Part shown: one piece after another, positions 9,292-17,423 of the stretch
Position numbering within the stretch: position 1 is the stretch's first letter
Layout: each line of letters begins with the position of its first letter
Source of the DNA: an uncultured Eubacteriales bacterium
GTDB lineage: Bacteria > Bacillota > Clostridia > Oscillospirales > Oscillospiraceae
Length of the DNA stretch: 64,000 bases
Direction: 5' to 3'
NCBI GenBank assembly: GCA_949296115.1
Contig: CASFNR010000001.1
Location: 167,000 to 230,999 of the forward strand
Program-made: the position numbers and the translations under genes
The notes under the pieces: model-generated
Seen by the model: only the letters and a program-made list of their open reading frames with translations
What the model was told of the DNA's origin: nothing
Database searches by the model: none

Positions 9292-10156
9292 TGAGAAAAT
9301 CCTCCAATCCCAGGCTCGCCCCGTTTTTCTGAAGCTTTTCCATGGCTTGACGCTCAATCTGCCGGACCCGTTCTTTGGAAATTCCCAGACGTTTCCCAAT
9401 ATCCTCCAGGGAATAGCTGGTCCCGTCCTCCATTCCAAAATGCAGGCGCAGGATCTCCTGCTGGCGGCTGGTCAAGGTGGACAGCAGCGTGTCCAGCGTA
9501 TGTTCCAGCTCCTGCCGCACCAGCGTCTCATAGGGCTGGGGCGCCTGAATGTCCTCCACCAGAGATTGCAGCGCTCCATCTTCATCTGCCCCAACGGGCA
9601 CATCCAGAGAACACACATCCGGCATCAATTTCTTCAATTCCAGCACCTTGTCCCGGGGCAAGCCGCTTCTCTGCGCAACCTGATCCACTGTAGGCTCTTC
9701 CCCGTTCTCCTGGCGGAGCGCCGTTTCCGCCATCTGAATCTTCCGGATTCTCTCCGCCGTATGTAGCGGCACACGGATAGGCCCCGCGTGGTTCATCAGG
9801 CAGCGGGTTACCCCTTGCCGAATCCATTTCGTGGCATAGGTGGAAAATCGATAATCCCGGGTATAATCAAACTTTCGGGCGGCTGCCAGCAGGCCGATGC
9901 TTCCCTCCTGGATCAGGTCCAGCAGGCCTACGCCTCGTCCGGCATATTCCCGCGCAACGGAAACAACCAAGCGGAGATTGGAATTCACCATTTGCCGAAT
10001 GGCATCTTCATCCCCCGCCGCACAGCGCTTTGCCAGATCCCGCTCTTCTTCCGGGGTAAGCCGGGGGTATTCCCGGATTTCCCGCAGGAATTGGCGGACA
10101 TCATCTTCCCCCGCGCTCACCGGGGTATCCGTTTGCTTATCGATCAGTTCTGTCAT
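9284..10156 (-). CDS. rpoD: RNA polymerase sigma-70 factor, RpoD/SigA-like, lacking region 1.1
   Basis: 290 aa with regions 1.2 to 4.2: DVRQFLREIREYPRLT (1.2), NLRLVVSVAREYAGRG and LLDLIQEGSIGL (2.1-2.2), DYRFSTYATKWIRQ (2.3-2.4), IRVPLHTAERIRK (3.0), and YSLEDIGKRLGISKERVRQI (4.2). There is no region 1.1, so it is shorter than most primary sigma factors. Its position directly after dnaG (ATGA overlap) matches the conserved dnaG-rpoD macromolecular synthesis operon, which favours a primary role. However, TKWIRQGVTRCL is less canonical than the usual WWIRQAITRA, so it could be a group 2 factor if another rpoD exists. Confidence 0.85.
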   Translation of the reverse strand: MTELIDKQTDTPVSAGEDDVRQFLREIREYPRLTPEEERDLAKRCAAGDEDAIRQMVNSNLRLVVSVAREYAGRGVGLLDLIQEGSIGLLAAARKFDYTRDYRFSTYATKWIRQGVTRCLMNHAGPIRVPLHTAERIRKIQMAETALRQENGEEPTVDQVAQRSGLPRDKVLELKKLMPDVCSLDVPVGADEDGALQSLVEDIQAPQPYETLVRQELEHTLDTLLSTLTSRQQEILRLHFGMEDGTSYSLEDIGKRLGISKERVRQIERQAMEKLQKNGASLGLEDFLNE

Positions 10157-11907
10157 TGCCTGTATCCTTTTCGTTTCTTCAAACTATCCCGCATTGCCAT
10201 CAAATCATCCTTTGATTTGACCGCAGCGGCCTGATGTTCCCGCAGAACGGTTTCCACACAGTCCCTGAGGGCTTCCTCGTTCACTGGGCCGGTCTGCCGC
10301 TGGGCAATTCCGGCAATGTGGGACATTTCCTCCGGCGTCAGTTCTTCCAGTCCGCTCAGGGATACCTCGAATCCCTGGCTGTGCCGCTGGGACAGCTGAC
10401 GGAATACACTGCCCAGCAGTTCTGAGGAGAACATCTCCGGCTGAAGCTGAGGGATTTGCTCCAGCAGCGCCGGCTCCTTCAAAATCTGTCCCAGGATTTG
10501 CTCCTCCGCCATGGCGGATTTCAGGTTATCATAGCGGATATTCCGGCTTTTGGGCTGAAGCGCCCGGGCAGGCGCCAGGTCAATCTTCTCCTGCTGCTTC
10601 TTCTCCCGGGCGATGCGGCGCTTCCTGGCCCGGTCCACTTCCAGCCGCATGGCCTCCATGCTGATTCCCGCAGCCTCCGCCACCCGTCCGGAGTAGACCT
10701 CCCGCTGGACCGCACTGGACAGCGTTCCCACCAGCTCCGCCGACTCCTGAAGAAATTTTACCTTTTGGTCATCATCCTGCAAATCATAGTTCCGGGCAAT
10801 GGCTTTCAGCTGATACTCCACCCGATTGGAGGATTCTTCCAGCAAAAGCTTAAACCGGTCAGCCCCGAACTTCTTCAGGAACTCATCCGGGTCCTTGGCA
10901 TCCCGCATTTGCAGGACCTTCACCTGCAGCCCCGCCCGCTCCAAAATCGGAATGGCCCGCTGGGTTGCATTCTGGCCTGCCGTGTCCCCGTCATAAATGA
11001 GCACAACCTGATCGGTGTACTTGCTCAGCAGTGTGGCGCCGTCCTCCGTCAGGGCCGTCCCCAGGGAGGCCACGGCACAGTCAAAGCCATATTGGTGCAG
11101 GGCGATGGCATCCATATACCCCTCCACCAGAATCAGGTAGCCCAGTTTGCTCTTCTTTGCCAGATTCAAAGCGAACAGATTCTTCCGCTTGTTGAAAATC
11201 AGGGTTTCAGGGGAATTCAGATATTTTGCGGCAGACTTGTCTTTGTCACTCATAATCCGTCCGCCAAAGCCGATCACATTGCCCCGGACATCGATAATCG
11301 GGAACATCAGCCGGTCCCGGAAACGATCAAACAGATTTCCGTTTTTCCGGGAAACCGTCACCAGTCCCGAATCCCGCAGTTCCTGGTCCGTGTAACCCTT
11401 TCTCCGCAGGGCATCCGTCAGGTTCGACCAGCTGTCCGGCGCATAACCGATGCCAAAGCGAATGAGGGTTCCTTTCGTCATGCCCCGCCCCAATGCATAG
11501 CTCAGTGCATCCTTCCCGGCGGGGGCATACAGCTGGTCGTAAAAAAAACGGGCCGCCTCCTTGTGGAGCGCCCAAAGCCGCTCCTGCTGACGATAGCGGC
11601 TCTGGTACCGCTCATCCTCCGGAACTTCCATTCCCGCCCGCTTGGCCAGGGCGCGGACGGCGTCCGGATAGCTCAGCCCCTCAATTTCCATTTCGAAATT
11701 GATGACGCTGCCCCCCTTGTGACAGCCAAAGCAATAATAGATTCCCTTCTCCGGGGAAACCGAGAAAGAAGCGGTCTTTTCCCCATGAAAAGGGCACAGG
11801 CCGAACAGGTTGGAGCCGGAGCGCTTCAGGCGCACATACTCCCCAACCACGTCCTCAATTGGATTGCGTGCGGTCAGCTCATCTAAAAATCCAGGTGGAA
11901 AAGCCAT
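10153..11907 (-). CDS. dnaG: DNA primase
   Basis: 584 aa. Makes RNA primers at the replication fork. The CHC2 zinc finger is C38, H41, C59 and C62 (CPFHGEKT and CFGC). The RNA polymerase core and Toprim domain follow, with YLILVEGYMDAIAL and VVLIYDGDTAGQ carrying the Toprim acidic residues. The C-terminal third is the DnaB-binding region. ATG 11907 is preferred over upstream in-frame codons because GGAAG sits about 5 nt before it and MAFPPGFLDELTARN is the conserved N-terminus. It leads the dnaG-sigma-sigma operon. Confidence 0.96.
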   Translation of the reverse strand: MAFPPGFLDELTARNPIEDVVGEYVRLKRSGSNLFGLCPFHGEKTASFSVSPEKGIYYCFGCHKGGSVINFEMEIEGLSYPDAVRALAKRAGMEVPEDERYQSRYRQQERLWALHKEAARFFYDQLYAPAGKDALSYALGRGMTKGTLIRFGIGYAPDSWSNLTDALRRKGYTDQELRDSGLVTVSRKNGNLFDRFRDRLMFPIIDVRGNVIGFGGRIMSDKDKSAAKYLNSPETLIFNKRKNLFALNLAKKSKLGYLILVEGYMDAIALHQYGFDCAVASLGTALTEDGATLLSKYTDQVVLIYDGDTAGQNATQRAIPILERAGLQVKVLQMRDAKDPDEFLKKFGADRFKLLLEESSNRVEYQLKAIARNYDLQDDDQKVKFLQESAELVGTLSSAVQREVYSGRVAEAAGISMEAMRLEVDRARKRRIAREKKQQEKIDLAPARALQPKSRNIRYDNLKSAMAEEQILGQILKEPALLEQIPQLQPEMFSSELLGSVFRQLSQRHSQGFEVSLSGLEELTPEEMSHIAGIAQRQTGPVNEEALRDCVETVLREHQAAAVKSKDDLMAMRDSLKKRKGYRQ

Positions 11908-11946
11908 ACTTCCTTCTCTTTTCTGAAATGAAACATATTCGCAGAT

Positions 11947-11952
11947 ATTATA
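11947..11952 (-). promoter_or_regulatory. Extended -10 promoter for dnaG
   Basis: Minus-strand TGCTATAAT, an extended -10 element, lies 40 bp before the dnaG start and just past the stop codon of the HD phosphohydrolase. The -35 position is poor, as is common with extended -10 promoters. Confidence 0.5.
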
Positions 11953-11957
11953 GCACA

Positions 11958-12971
11958 TCATCCCCGGACATTCCAGCCCATGGGGATGAAAATTTCTGTA
12001 TATTTGTCAACGGCATAGTTATCTGTCATTCCGGCAATATAGTCACACACTGTCCGTTCCATTCCGTCGAAACTCAGCTGCGGCTGGAAGTCCTCCGGCA
12101 GCGCCTGGGGATGGGCGCTGTAATACTCAAACAGCCGGGTCAGCATGGCCTTGGCCTTGCCCTCCTCCCCTTTTGCCACCGGGTTGCGGTAAACCCGCTC
12201 AAACATGAACGAGCGCAGGTCCTTCAGCGCCTTGTCCACTTCCGGAGACAGGCATACCTCCCCCGCCTCCCGGGAAACCCGGATGGCATCCGTGACCAGG
12301 GTGTTGATCCGGGCGCTGTGGGTATGCCCCAGCACATCGGAGATCGCCTTGGGGATGTCCTCATTCTCCAGAATGCCCGCCCGGATGGCATCGTCGATGT
12401 CATGATTGACATAGGCAATCTGGTCGGAGCGGCGGACAATCTGCCCCTCTAAAGTCTCCGTCCATTTGGGGCCGGTGTGCATGAGAATGCCCATGCGCAC
12501 CTCATAGGTCAGATTCAGTCCCTGGCCGTCCTTTTCCAGAAAGTCCACCACCCGCAGGCTCTGTTCATTGTGGCGGAAGGGCTTTCCCAGGCACTGGCTC
12601 AAGGCCGCCTCGCCTGCATGACCGAAGGGCGTATGGCCCAGGTCATGCCCCATGGCAATGGCTTCCGCCAGGTCTTCGTTCAGGCCCAAGGCGCGGGTGA
12701 TGGTGCCGGCGATCCGGGACACCTCCAGGGTGTGGGTCATCCGGGTCCGGTAGTGGTCCCCCTCCGGGCGGAGGAAGACCTGGGTTTTATGCATCAGCCT
12801 GCGGAAAGCCTTGCTATGTACAATCCGGTCAATATCCCGCTGATAGCAGGTTCGCACATCCTGCTCCCGGGGTTCCTCATACCGGGGTCTGCCCCGGCTC
12901 TGGTCCGCAAACGCCGCCAACGGATTCAGCCGTCTGTGCTCCTGATACTCAATTTCCTCCCGGACCGTCAT
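11958..12971 (-). CDS. dgt: dGTPase-like HD domain triphosphohydrolase
   Basis: 337 aa. The deoxyguanosinetriphosphate triphosphohydrolase family removes triphosphate from dNTPs. HD motifs: RTRMTHTLEVSRIA with the first His, AIAMGHDLGHTPFGH with the HD pair, and NHDIDDAIRAG with the last Asp. ATG 12971 is chosen because AAGGGGGAAAAG precedes it by a few bases and the family sequence begins there. It lies 13 bp downstream of the YigZ gene and upstream of dnaG, a neighbourhood often seen in Clostridia, consistent with dNTP quality control at replication. Confidence 0.92.
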   Translation of the reverse strand: MTVREEIEYQEHRRLNPLAAFADQSRGRPRYEEPREQDVRTCYQRDIDRIVHSKAFRRLMHKTQVFLRPEGDHYRTRMTHTLEVSRIAGTITRALGLNEDLAEAIAMGHDLGHTPFGHAGEAALSQCLGKPFRHNEQSLRVVDFLEKDGQGLNLTYEVRMGILMHTGPKWTETLEGQIVRRSDQIAYVNHDIDDAIRAGILENEDIPKAISDVLGHTHSARINTLVTDAIRVSREAGEVCLSPEVDKALKDLRSFMFERVYRNPVAKGEEGKAKAMLTRLFEYYSAHPQALPEDFQPQLSFDGMERTVCDYIAGMTDNYAVDKYTEIFIPMGWNVRG

Positions 12972-12984
12972 TTTCTTTTCCCCC

Positions 12985-13617
12985 TTATGTATCCGCCACC
13001 GGGAACGCCCGGTATTCCTGTCCAATCTCCATTGCGTCCACCGTTCCGGCGGTCAAGTCGGTCAACCGTTCCAAGAAAGGCTGCGCCTGTTTCTCCGGGA
13101 ACAGCAGCTCCAGCTCCACTTCTGCACCAAACTCGGTCTGGCGGATGATTCCGCCAAAGGCGCTGACCTCCAGCCGCACCCGCTCGTAATATGGATAGGG
13201 ACACGGCACATACAGGGCGGTCCAGACACGCTTCATGGATTTCCCGGCGGCATCCACCCCAATCTTCGCCCCTTTGGTGTAGGCCCGGACCAGGCCGCCT
13301 GCACCCAGGAGAATGCCCCCAAAATAGCGGGTCACCACACATACCACGTTAAACAGCCCTTCCCGCTGCAAAACCTGGAGCATGGGCATTCCGGCAGTGC
13401 CCCCCGGCTCTCCGTCGTCAGAAAACCGGACGGCCCCATCCCGGATGATATAAGCCCAGCAGTTATGGGTGGCGTCGTAATGCTGCTTTTTCATCTCCTG
13501 GATTCGCTGAAGTGCTTCTTCTTCTGTTTCAACCGGCCAGACTCTGCCGATAAACCGTGACTTCTTCTCCACAAACTCATCCTGTCCGTATTGAGTCGGA
13601 ACCAGGTATTCGTCCAA
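12985..13617 (-). CDS. YigZ/IMPACT family protein
   Basis: 210 aa, full length for the YigZ family: an N-terminal IMPACT domain (KKSRFIGRVWPV, DATHNCWAYII, FSDDGEPGGTAGMPML, VVTRYFGGILLGAGGLVRAY) and a C-terminal ferredoxin-like domain resembling EF-G domain IV. The biochemical role is unproven; relatives bind nucleic acid or ribosomes. It starts 3 bp after hflX, so the two ribosome-linked genes are probably translated from one mRNA. Confidence 0.92.
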   Translation of the reverse strand: MDEYLVPTQYGQDEFVEKKSRFIGRVWPVETEEEALQRIQEMKKQHYDATHNCWAYIIRDGAVRFSDDGEPGGTAGMPMLQVLQREGLFNVVCVVTRYFGGILLGAGGLVRAYTKGAKIGVDAAGKSMKRVWTALYVPCPYPYYERVRLEVSAFGGIIRQTEFGAEVELELLFPEKQAQPFLERLTDLTAGTVDAMEIGQEYRAFPVADT

Positions 13618-13620
13618 GGG

Positions 13621-14889
13621 TCAACACTCCTTCACCACATACTCCCGCAGTCTGCCGTAGAGAATCTCGTCCAGAACAGCATCCACCACAATTCCTTCTG
13701 CGGTATAATCCACGCTGTTCACCTGAGCGCCGTCGTGGAGCGTTTCCACCATGCCGCCCATGGAGTAGGGCAGCTGAAGCCGGACGTGATGCCGTGCATG
13801 ATTCAGCGCCTTTTCAATCGCCGCAAGCAGTCCATCCATGTTTTTCCCCTGGCTGGCTGAGATGGCTACAATGTTTTCTCCAAAAGGAATGTCCTCCGGG
13901 TAAACCAGGTCTGCCTTGTTATAGCAGCGCAGCACCGGAGTTTCCGGCTTTGCCAGTTTGGCAATCAGCTTTTCCACCACCGCAATGTGGTCCTCCCGAT
14001 GGGGGTCGGATGCGTCGATCACATGCAGCAGCAAATCTGCATACTCCAGTTCTTCCAGTGTGGCATGGAAAGCATTGACCAGGTGGTGGGGAAGCTTTGC
14101 AATGAATCCCACCGTATCGGACAGAATCACATCCAGGTTATCCGAAACCGTCAGCAGCCTGGAGGTGGTATCCAGGGTATCAAACAGCCGGTTGTTGGCA
14201 GGGATTCCCGCCCCTGTCAGCTGGTTCAGCAGAGTGGATTTTCCCGCATTGGTATAGCCCACGATGGCCACCACGGGGATGGAATTTTTCATTCTCCGTT
14301 CCCGCTGGACTCCCCGAACCTTGCGCACCTGCTCCAATTCCTGCTCCAGGCGGGTAATCCGCTCCCGGATGTGGCGCCGGTCCGATTCCAGCTTGGTTTC
14401 ACCGGGACCCCGGGTACCAATGCCGCCGCCCTGACGGCTCAGACTTTTTCCCATACCGGACAGCCGGGGCAGCAGATATTTATACTGGGCCAGTTCCACC
14501 TGAAGGCGGCCCTCCTTCGTCTTTGCCCGCTGGGCGAAAATATCCAGAATGAGCGCACTGCGGTCCAGCACCGGGACTCCGATGATTTCCTCCAGCGCCC
14601 GGATATTTCCCGGGGAAAGCTCATTGTCAAAAATAACCATGGTTGAGGCGGTGGCCTCTACCAGCATTTTTACCTCCAGGGCCTTTCCCTCCCCGATAAA
14701 GCTGTGAGAATCCGGTGTGTGACGATTTTGCAGCACCTTGCCGGTACAGAATCCCCCTGCCGTCTCCAGCAGCGCATCCAGCTCCTCCAGGGTTTCCTCT
14801 GTTGCAGTCTGCTCCTTGGTGAAGCAGTCCGCATTCAGTCCAACCAGAACCGCCCGCTCTTGAATCGATTTTTCAAAATTTGACTCCAT
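13621..14889 (-). CDS. hflX: GTPase HflX
   Basis: 422 aa. A ribosome-binding GTPase that splits stalled 70S ribosomes under stress. N-terminal HflX domain with the Gly-rich GGGIGTRGPGETKLE linker, then a G domain with VAIVGYTNAGKST (G1), LSDTVGFI (G3) and CYNKADLV (G4), and a short C-terminal domain. ATG 14889 is preferred because GGGAGG lies 5-6 nt before it; the longer open frame upstream carries no family sequence. It is the first gene of hflX-yigZ-dgt. Confidence 0.95.
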   Translation of the reverse strand: MESNFEKSIQERAVLVGLNADCFTKEQTATEETLEELDALLETAGGFCTGKVLQNRHTPDSHSFIGEGKALEVKMLVEATASTMVIFDNELSPGNIRALEEIIGVPVLDRSALILDIFAQRAKTKEGRLQVELAQYKYLLPRLSGMGKSLSRQGGGIGTRGPGETKLESDRRHIRERITRLEQELEQVRKVRGVQRERRMKNSIPVVAIVGYTNAGKSTLLNQLTGAGIPANNRLFDTLDTTSRLLTVSDNLDVILSDTVGFIAKLPHHLVNAFHATLEELEYADLLLHVIDASDPHREDHIAVVEKLIAKLAKPETPVLRCYNKADLVYPEDIPFGENIVAISASQGKNMDGLLAAIEKALNHARHHVRLQLPYSMGGMVETLHDGAQVNSVDYTAEGIVVDAVLDEILYGRLREYVVKEC

Positions 14890-14929
14890 GTTACCTCCCA
14901 GGGCTATGCGCCCCCTGTCGCTTGTCCAT

Positions 14930-14959
14930 AGTATACCATATCCGCCCCGCTGGAAACAA
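14930..14959 (-). promoter_or_regulatory. Possible promoter for hflX
   Basis: Minus strand: TTGTTT (14959-14954), 18-bp spacer, TATACT (14935-14930). The -10 is good but the -35 and spacing are modest. Confidence 0.4.
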
Positions 14960-14989
14960 CGGATCCCAACCCATTTTTTGAAAAGATAC

Positions 14990-15022
14990 AAAAAAATCCG
15001 CACCACAAAACGTGGTGCGGAT
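14990..15022 (-). terminator. Terminator after rpmE
   Basis: An 11-bp perfect stem (ATCCGCACCAC/GTGGTGCGGAT) with a 5-nt loop, followed on the minus strand by seven T. It lies 12 bp after the ancestral rpmE stop. Confidence 0.9.
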
Positions 15023-15033
15023 TTGCAGGAACC

Positions 15034-15251
15034 TTACTTCAGGCCGAACCGCTTGTTGAAGCGATCAACACGTCCACCGGTGTCAACCAGCTTCTGCTTG
15101 CCGGTATAGAAAGGGTGGCACTTGGAGCAGAGTGGCACTTGGAGCAGATCTCAACACGAATGTCCTTCTTGGTGGAACCAGTGGTAAAGACATTACCGCA
15201 TGCACAGCGAATCGTGGTCTGTTCGTACTTGGGATGGATACCTTCCTTCAT
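15034..15251 (-). pseudogene. rpmE: Ribosomal protein L31 (rpmE), frameshifted by a 17-bp tandem duplication
   Basis: From ATG 15251 the frame gives the L31 N-terminus [20 protein letters not shown] with zinc ligands C16, C18, C36 and C39 (ICSKCH). It then runs into a perfect 17-bp direct repeat (15115-15131 = 15132-15148). Removing one copy restores a 66-residue L31 ending in [14 protein letters not shown] and the TAA at 15034; 218 bp equals 67 codons plus 17. As written, translation leaves the L31 frame after the zinc site and stops at 15039. The promoter, ribosome-binding site (AGAGGTG) and terminator are intact. Either an assembly error or a recent slippage event explains this. Confidence 0.93.
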
Positions 15252-15316
15252 TTCGTTCACCTCTTTCTTATCAGTTAAAGGGCATGATCGCCCCAGCAAT
15301 CTTGAATCGCCCGGAT

Positions 15317-15345
15317 ATCATAACACAGCGCCAGTCAAAATGCAA
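15317..15345 (-). promoter_or_regulatory. Promoter for rpmE
   Basis: Minus strand -35 TTGCAT (15345-15340), 17-bp spacer, -10 TATGAT (15322-15317). Confidence 0.65.
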
Positions 15346-15379
15346 GCATTTTTTTCAGTTTTTTTTAAAATCCCGGCGT

Positions 15380-16012
15380 CTATTTTTCCTCTGCCTCAAC
15401 TTGCAGCAGTTCCGGGGGTATTCTGCGGTCACGGAAATAGAATTCCCGGTCATGCTCCCCCACAGGGCGCATCACCCGGCAGGGATTCCCCACGGCCACC
15501 ACGTTGGACGGAATGTCCCGGGTCACAATGCTCCCCGCCCCGATCACGGTATTGTCCCCAATGGTGACCCCGGGCATGACAATCACTCCGGCGCCCAGCC
15601 AGCAGTTGCTGCCGATGTGGACGGGCATATTATACTGCAATCCCTGCCGGCGAAGTCCCGGTTCCACGGGGTGTCCCGCCGTGGCGATGGTTACATTGGG
15701 TCCGATCATGGTATAGTCCCCAATATAAATATGGGTGTCATCCACCAGGGTCAGGTTGAAGTTGGTATAGACATTTTTCCCCAGATGCACATGGCGGCCG
15801 CCGAAGTTGGCATAGAAGGGGGACTCCACATAGCACCCCTCCCCCACCTCGGCAAACAGCTCCTTCAGCTTGGCTTCCCGGTCCGCCATCCGGACATGGG
15901 GAATGGAATTGTAGTCCCGGAGACGATCCAGATATCCCAGCTGCTTGTCCAGAATTTCCTGGTCCATGGGCTGGTAGATTTCCCCGCTGTGCTGTTTTTC
16001 CTGAATGGTCAT
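15380..16012 (-). CDS. Sugar O-acetyltransferase (maltose/galactoside type)
   Basis: 210 aa. Left-handed beta-helix acetyltransferase of the MAT/GAT group that moves acetyl from acetyl-CoA to a sugar hydroxyl. An N-terminal Mac domain-like helix region (KQLGYLDRLRDYNSIP) precedes hexapeptide repeats with NFNLTLVDDTHIYIGDYTMIGPNV, the catalytic His in ATAGHPVEP, and VHIGSNCWLGAGVIVMPGVT. It begins 10 bp after the M29 aminopeptidase and is probably the second gene of that transcript. The true acceptor is unknown. Confidence 0.9.
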   Translation of the reverse strand: MTIQEKQHSGEIYQPMDQEILDKQLGYLDRLRDYNSIPHVRMADREAKLKELFAEVGEGCYVESPFYANFGGRHVHLGKNVYTNFNLTLVDDTHIYIGDYTMIGPNVTIATAGHPVEPGLRRQGLQYNMPVHIGSNCWLGAGVIVMPGVTIGDNTVIGAGSIVTRDIPSNVVAVGNPCRVMRPVGEHDREFYFRDRRIPPELLQVEAEEK

Positions 16013-16022
16013 GGTCTTTTCC

Positions 16023-17246
16023 TCAGAATGCCCAGTTTCCTCCCCGGAAAATAGGAACCGTCCGTCCGTCAGCGCAGATGGCGTCGATGTTCATGGTATC
16101 GCAGCCGATCATGAAGTCCTCATGGATCATGGAATCGTTCAGGCCCATCGCCCGGCATTCCTCCAGGGTCATCTCCTGGAATCCTTCAATCGTGTCGGCA
16201 AAACCCATGCCCAGCGCCAGGTGGCAGGCGGCGTTTTCGTCAAACAGGGTGTTGTAGAACAGGATTCCGCTTTCGCTGATGGGGCTCTTCTGGGGCACCA
16301 AGGCGCACTCGCCCAGGCAGGCGGCGCCTTCGTCCATGGCGATCATGCTCTTGAGCAGGTCCTCGCCCTTCTCCGCATGGACCTCCACCGCCCTGCCGTT
16401 TTCAAAGCGGACGGAGAATCCCTCAATCAGCTGGCCCCGATAAGACAGGGGCTTGGTGGCATACACAATGCCCTCCGCCTCCCCCTTTTTCGGGGAAATG
16501 AAGCATTCTTCTGTGGGAATATTGGGGTTGTAGGCAATGCCCCGGCGGTTGACGTCCCGTCCGCCCTGCCAGTGCCCCCGCTCCAGCATGCCCACCGTCA
16601 GATCCGTGCCGTTGTCAGCGGTATAGTGCAGGGAACGGATGCCGAGGCTGTTCAGGTAGTCACAGCGGCCTTTCAGGTCGGCGTTGTGCTCTTCCCAGGC
16701 CTTTACCGGGTCGTCTGTCACCCGGGCGGTGAAGAGGATCGCCTCCCACAGCTTCTCCATGGCCGCACTGGTGCGCATGCCGGGGAAAACCTTCTTGGCC
16801 CAGGCGGCACCCGGAACCGCGGCGATGCACCACTGCTCCATGTTCTCCCGGCGGTCCTGGTAGGGCTTCAGAATGGGGTAGGACATCTGCCGGGCTTTGG
16901 AGACCTTCTCCATGTTGATGCCCTTCAGGCCGTCCGGGTCCGAGGATTCCAGATGGATGCGGGCGGGCAGGGTCTGGCAGAAATGCTCCTGCTTGGCTTC
17001 CTTCCAGGCTTCCACGGTTCCCATGGTCTTGACAGACTGGTAGCGCACGTGAAGCTTCGCCAGTTCCGGATAATCCCACTCCACGGTGACCTTCCGGGCC
17101 TTGGCCTTGTAGGCTTCCTCAACCAGCATTTTTACAAACTCCGGCTGGTCCAGATCGGCGTAGATCACAACATCCTGTCCCTTCTGGACATTCACACCGC
17201 AGCGGACAATCAGCCTGGCATATTCTCTGAGAACGGTTTTCTTCAT
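16023..17246 (-). CDS. M29 family aminopeptidase (AmpS/PepS type)
   Basis: 407 aa. Leucyl aminopeptidase of the M29 (thermophilic aminopeptidase) family: cytosolic, two-metal peptidase. The N-terminus YARLIVRCGVNVQKGQDVVI and the C-terminal metal site with FYNTLFDENAACHLALG, MIHEDFMIG and DTMNIDAICADG match the family. ATG 17246 (MKKTVLREYA) is chosen over earlier in-frame codons that overlap the promoter. It has its own promoter and reads into the acetyltransferase. Confidence 0.92.
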   Translation of the reverse strand: MKKTVLREYARLIVRCGVNVQKGQDVVIYADLDQPEFVKMLVEEAYKAKARKVTVEWDYPELAKLHVRYQSVKTMGTVEAWKEAKQEHFCQTLPARIHLESSDPDGLKGINMEKVSKARQMSYPILKPYQDRRENMEQWCIAAVPGAAWAKKVFPGMRTSAAMEKLWEAILFTARVTDDPVKAWEEHNADLKGRCDYLNSLGIRSLHYTADNGTDLTVGMLERGHWQGGRDVNRRGIAYNPNIPTEECFISPKKGEAEGIVYATKPLSYRGQLIEGFSVRFENGRAVEVHAEKGEDLLKSMIAMDEGAACLGECALVPQKSPISESGILFYNTLFDENAACHLALGMGFADTIEGFQEMTLEECRAMGLNDSMIHEDFMIGCDTMNIDAICADGRTVPIFRGGNWAF

Positions 17247-17280
17247 GGTACTTTGCTTCCTTTCTTTCAGAACTTTCGCT

Positions 17281-17309
17281 ATCGTATCAGATTTTATCCA
17301 AAAGGTCAA
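17281..17309 (-). promoter_or_regulatory. Promoter for the aminopeptidase-acetyltransferase operon
   Basis: Minus strand -35 TTGACC (17309-17304), 17-bp spacer, -10 TACGAT (17286-17281). Confidence 0.6.
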
Positions 17310-17315
17310 TGATTC

Positions 17316-17344
17316 TTGCATTCCCCCGGGAAATGTTTTATAAT
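17316..17344 (+). promoter_or_regulatory. Promoter for homocysteine methyltransferase
   Basis: -35 TTGCAT (17316-17321), 17-bp spacer, -10 TATAAT (17339-17344). The 75-nt leader contains an inverted repeat GGGTAAA...TTTACCC (17383-17389/17402-17408) just before the ribosome-binding site. It could be an operator or a leader hairpin; no S-box is present. Confidence 0.65.
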
Positions 17345-17423
17345 CTTCCAGATGGACAACTTTGTTTTGAATTTTTGATTTTGGGTAAATATTTTGTCCA
17401 GTTTACCCTGAGAGGTGGAAAAT

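Noticed and set aside
17345-17423. SAM riboswitch before the homocysteine methyltransferase
   Set aside because: The leader lacks all S-box consensus blocks; it has only one short inverted repeat.
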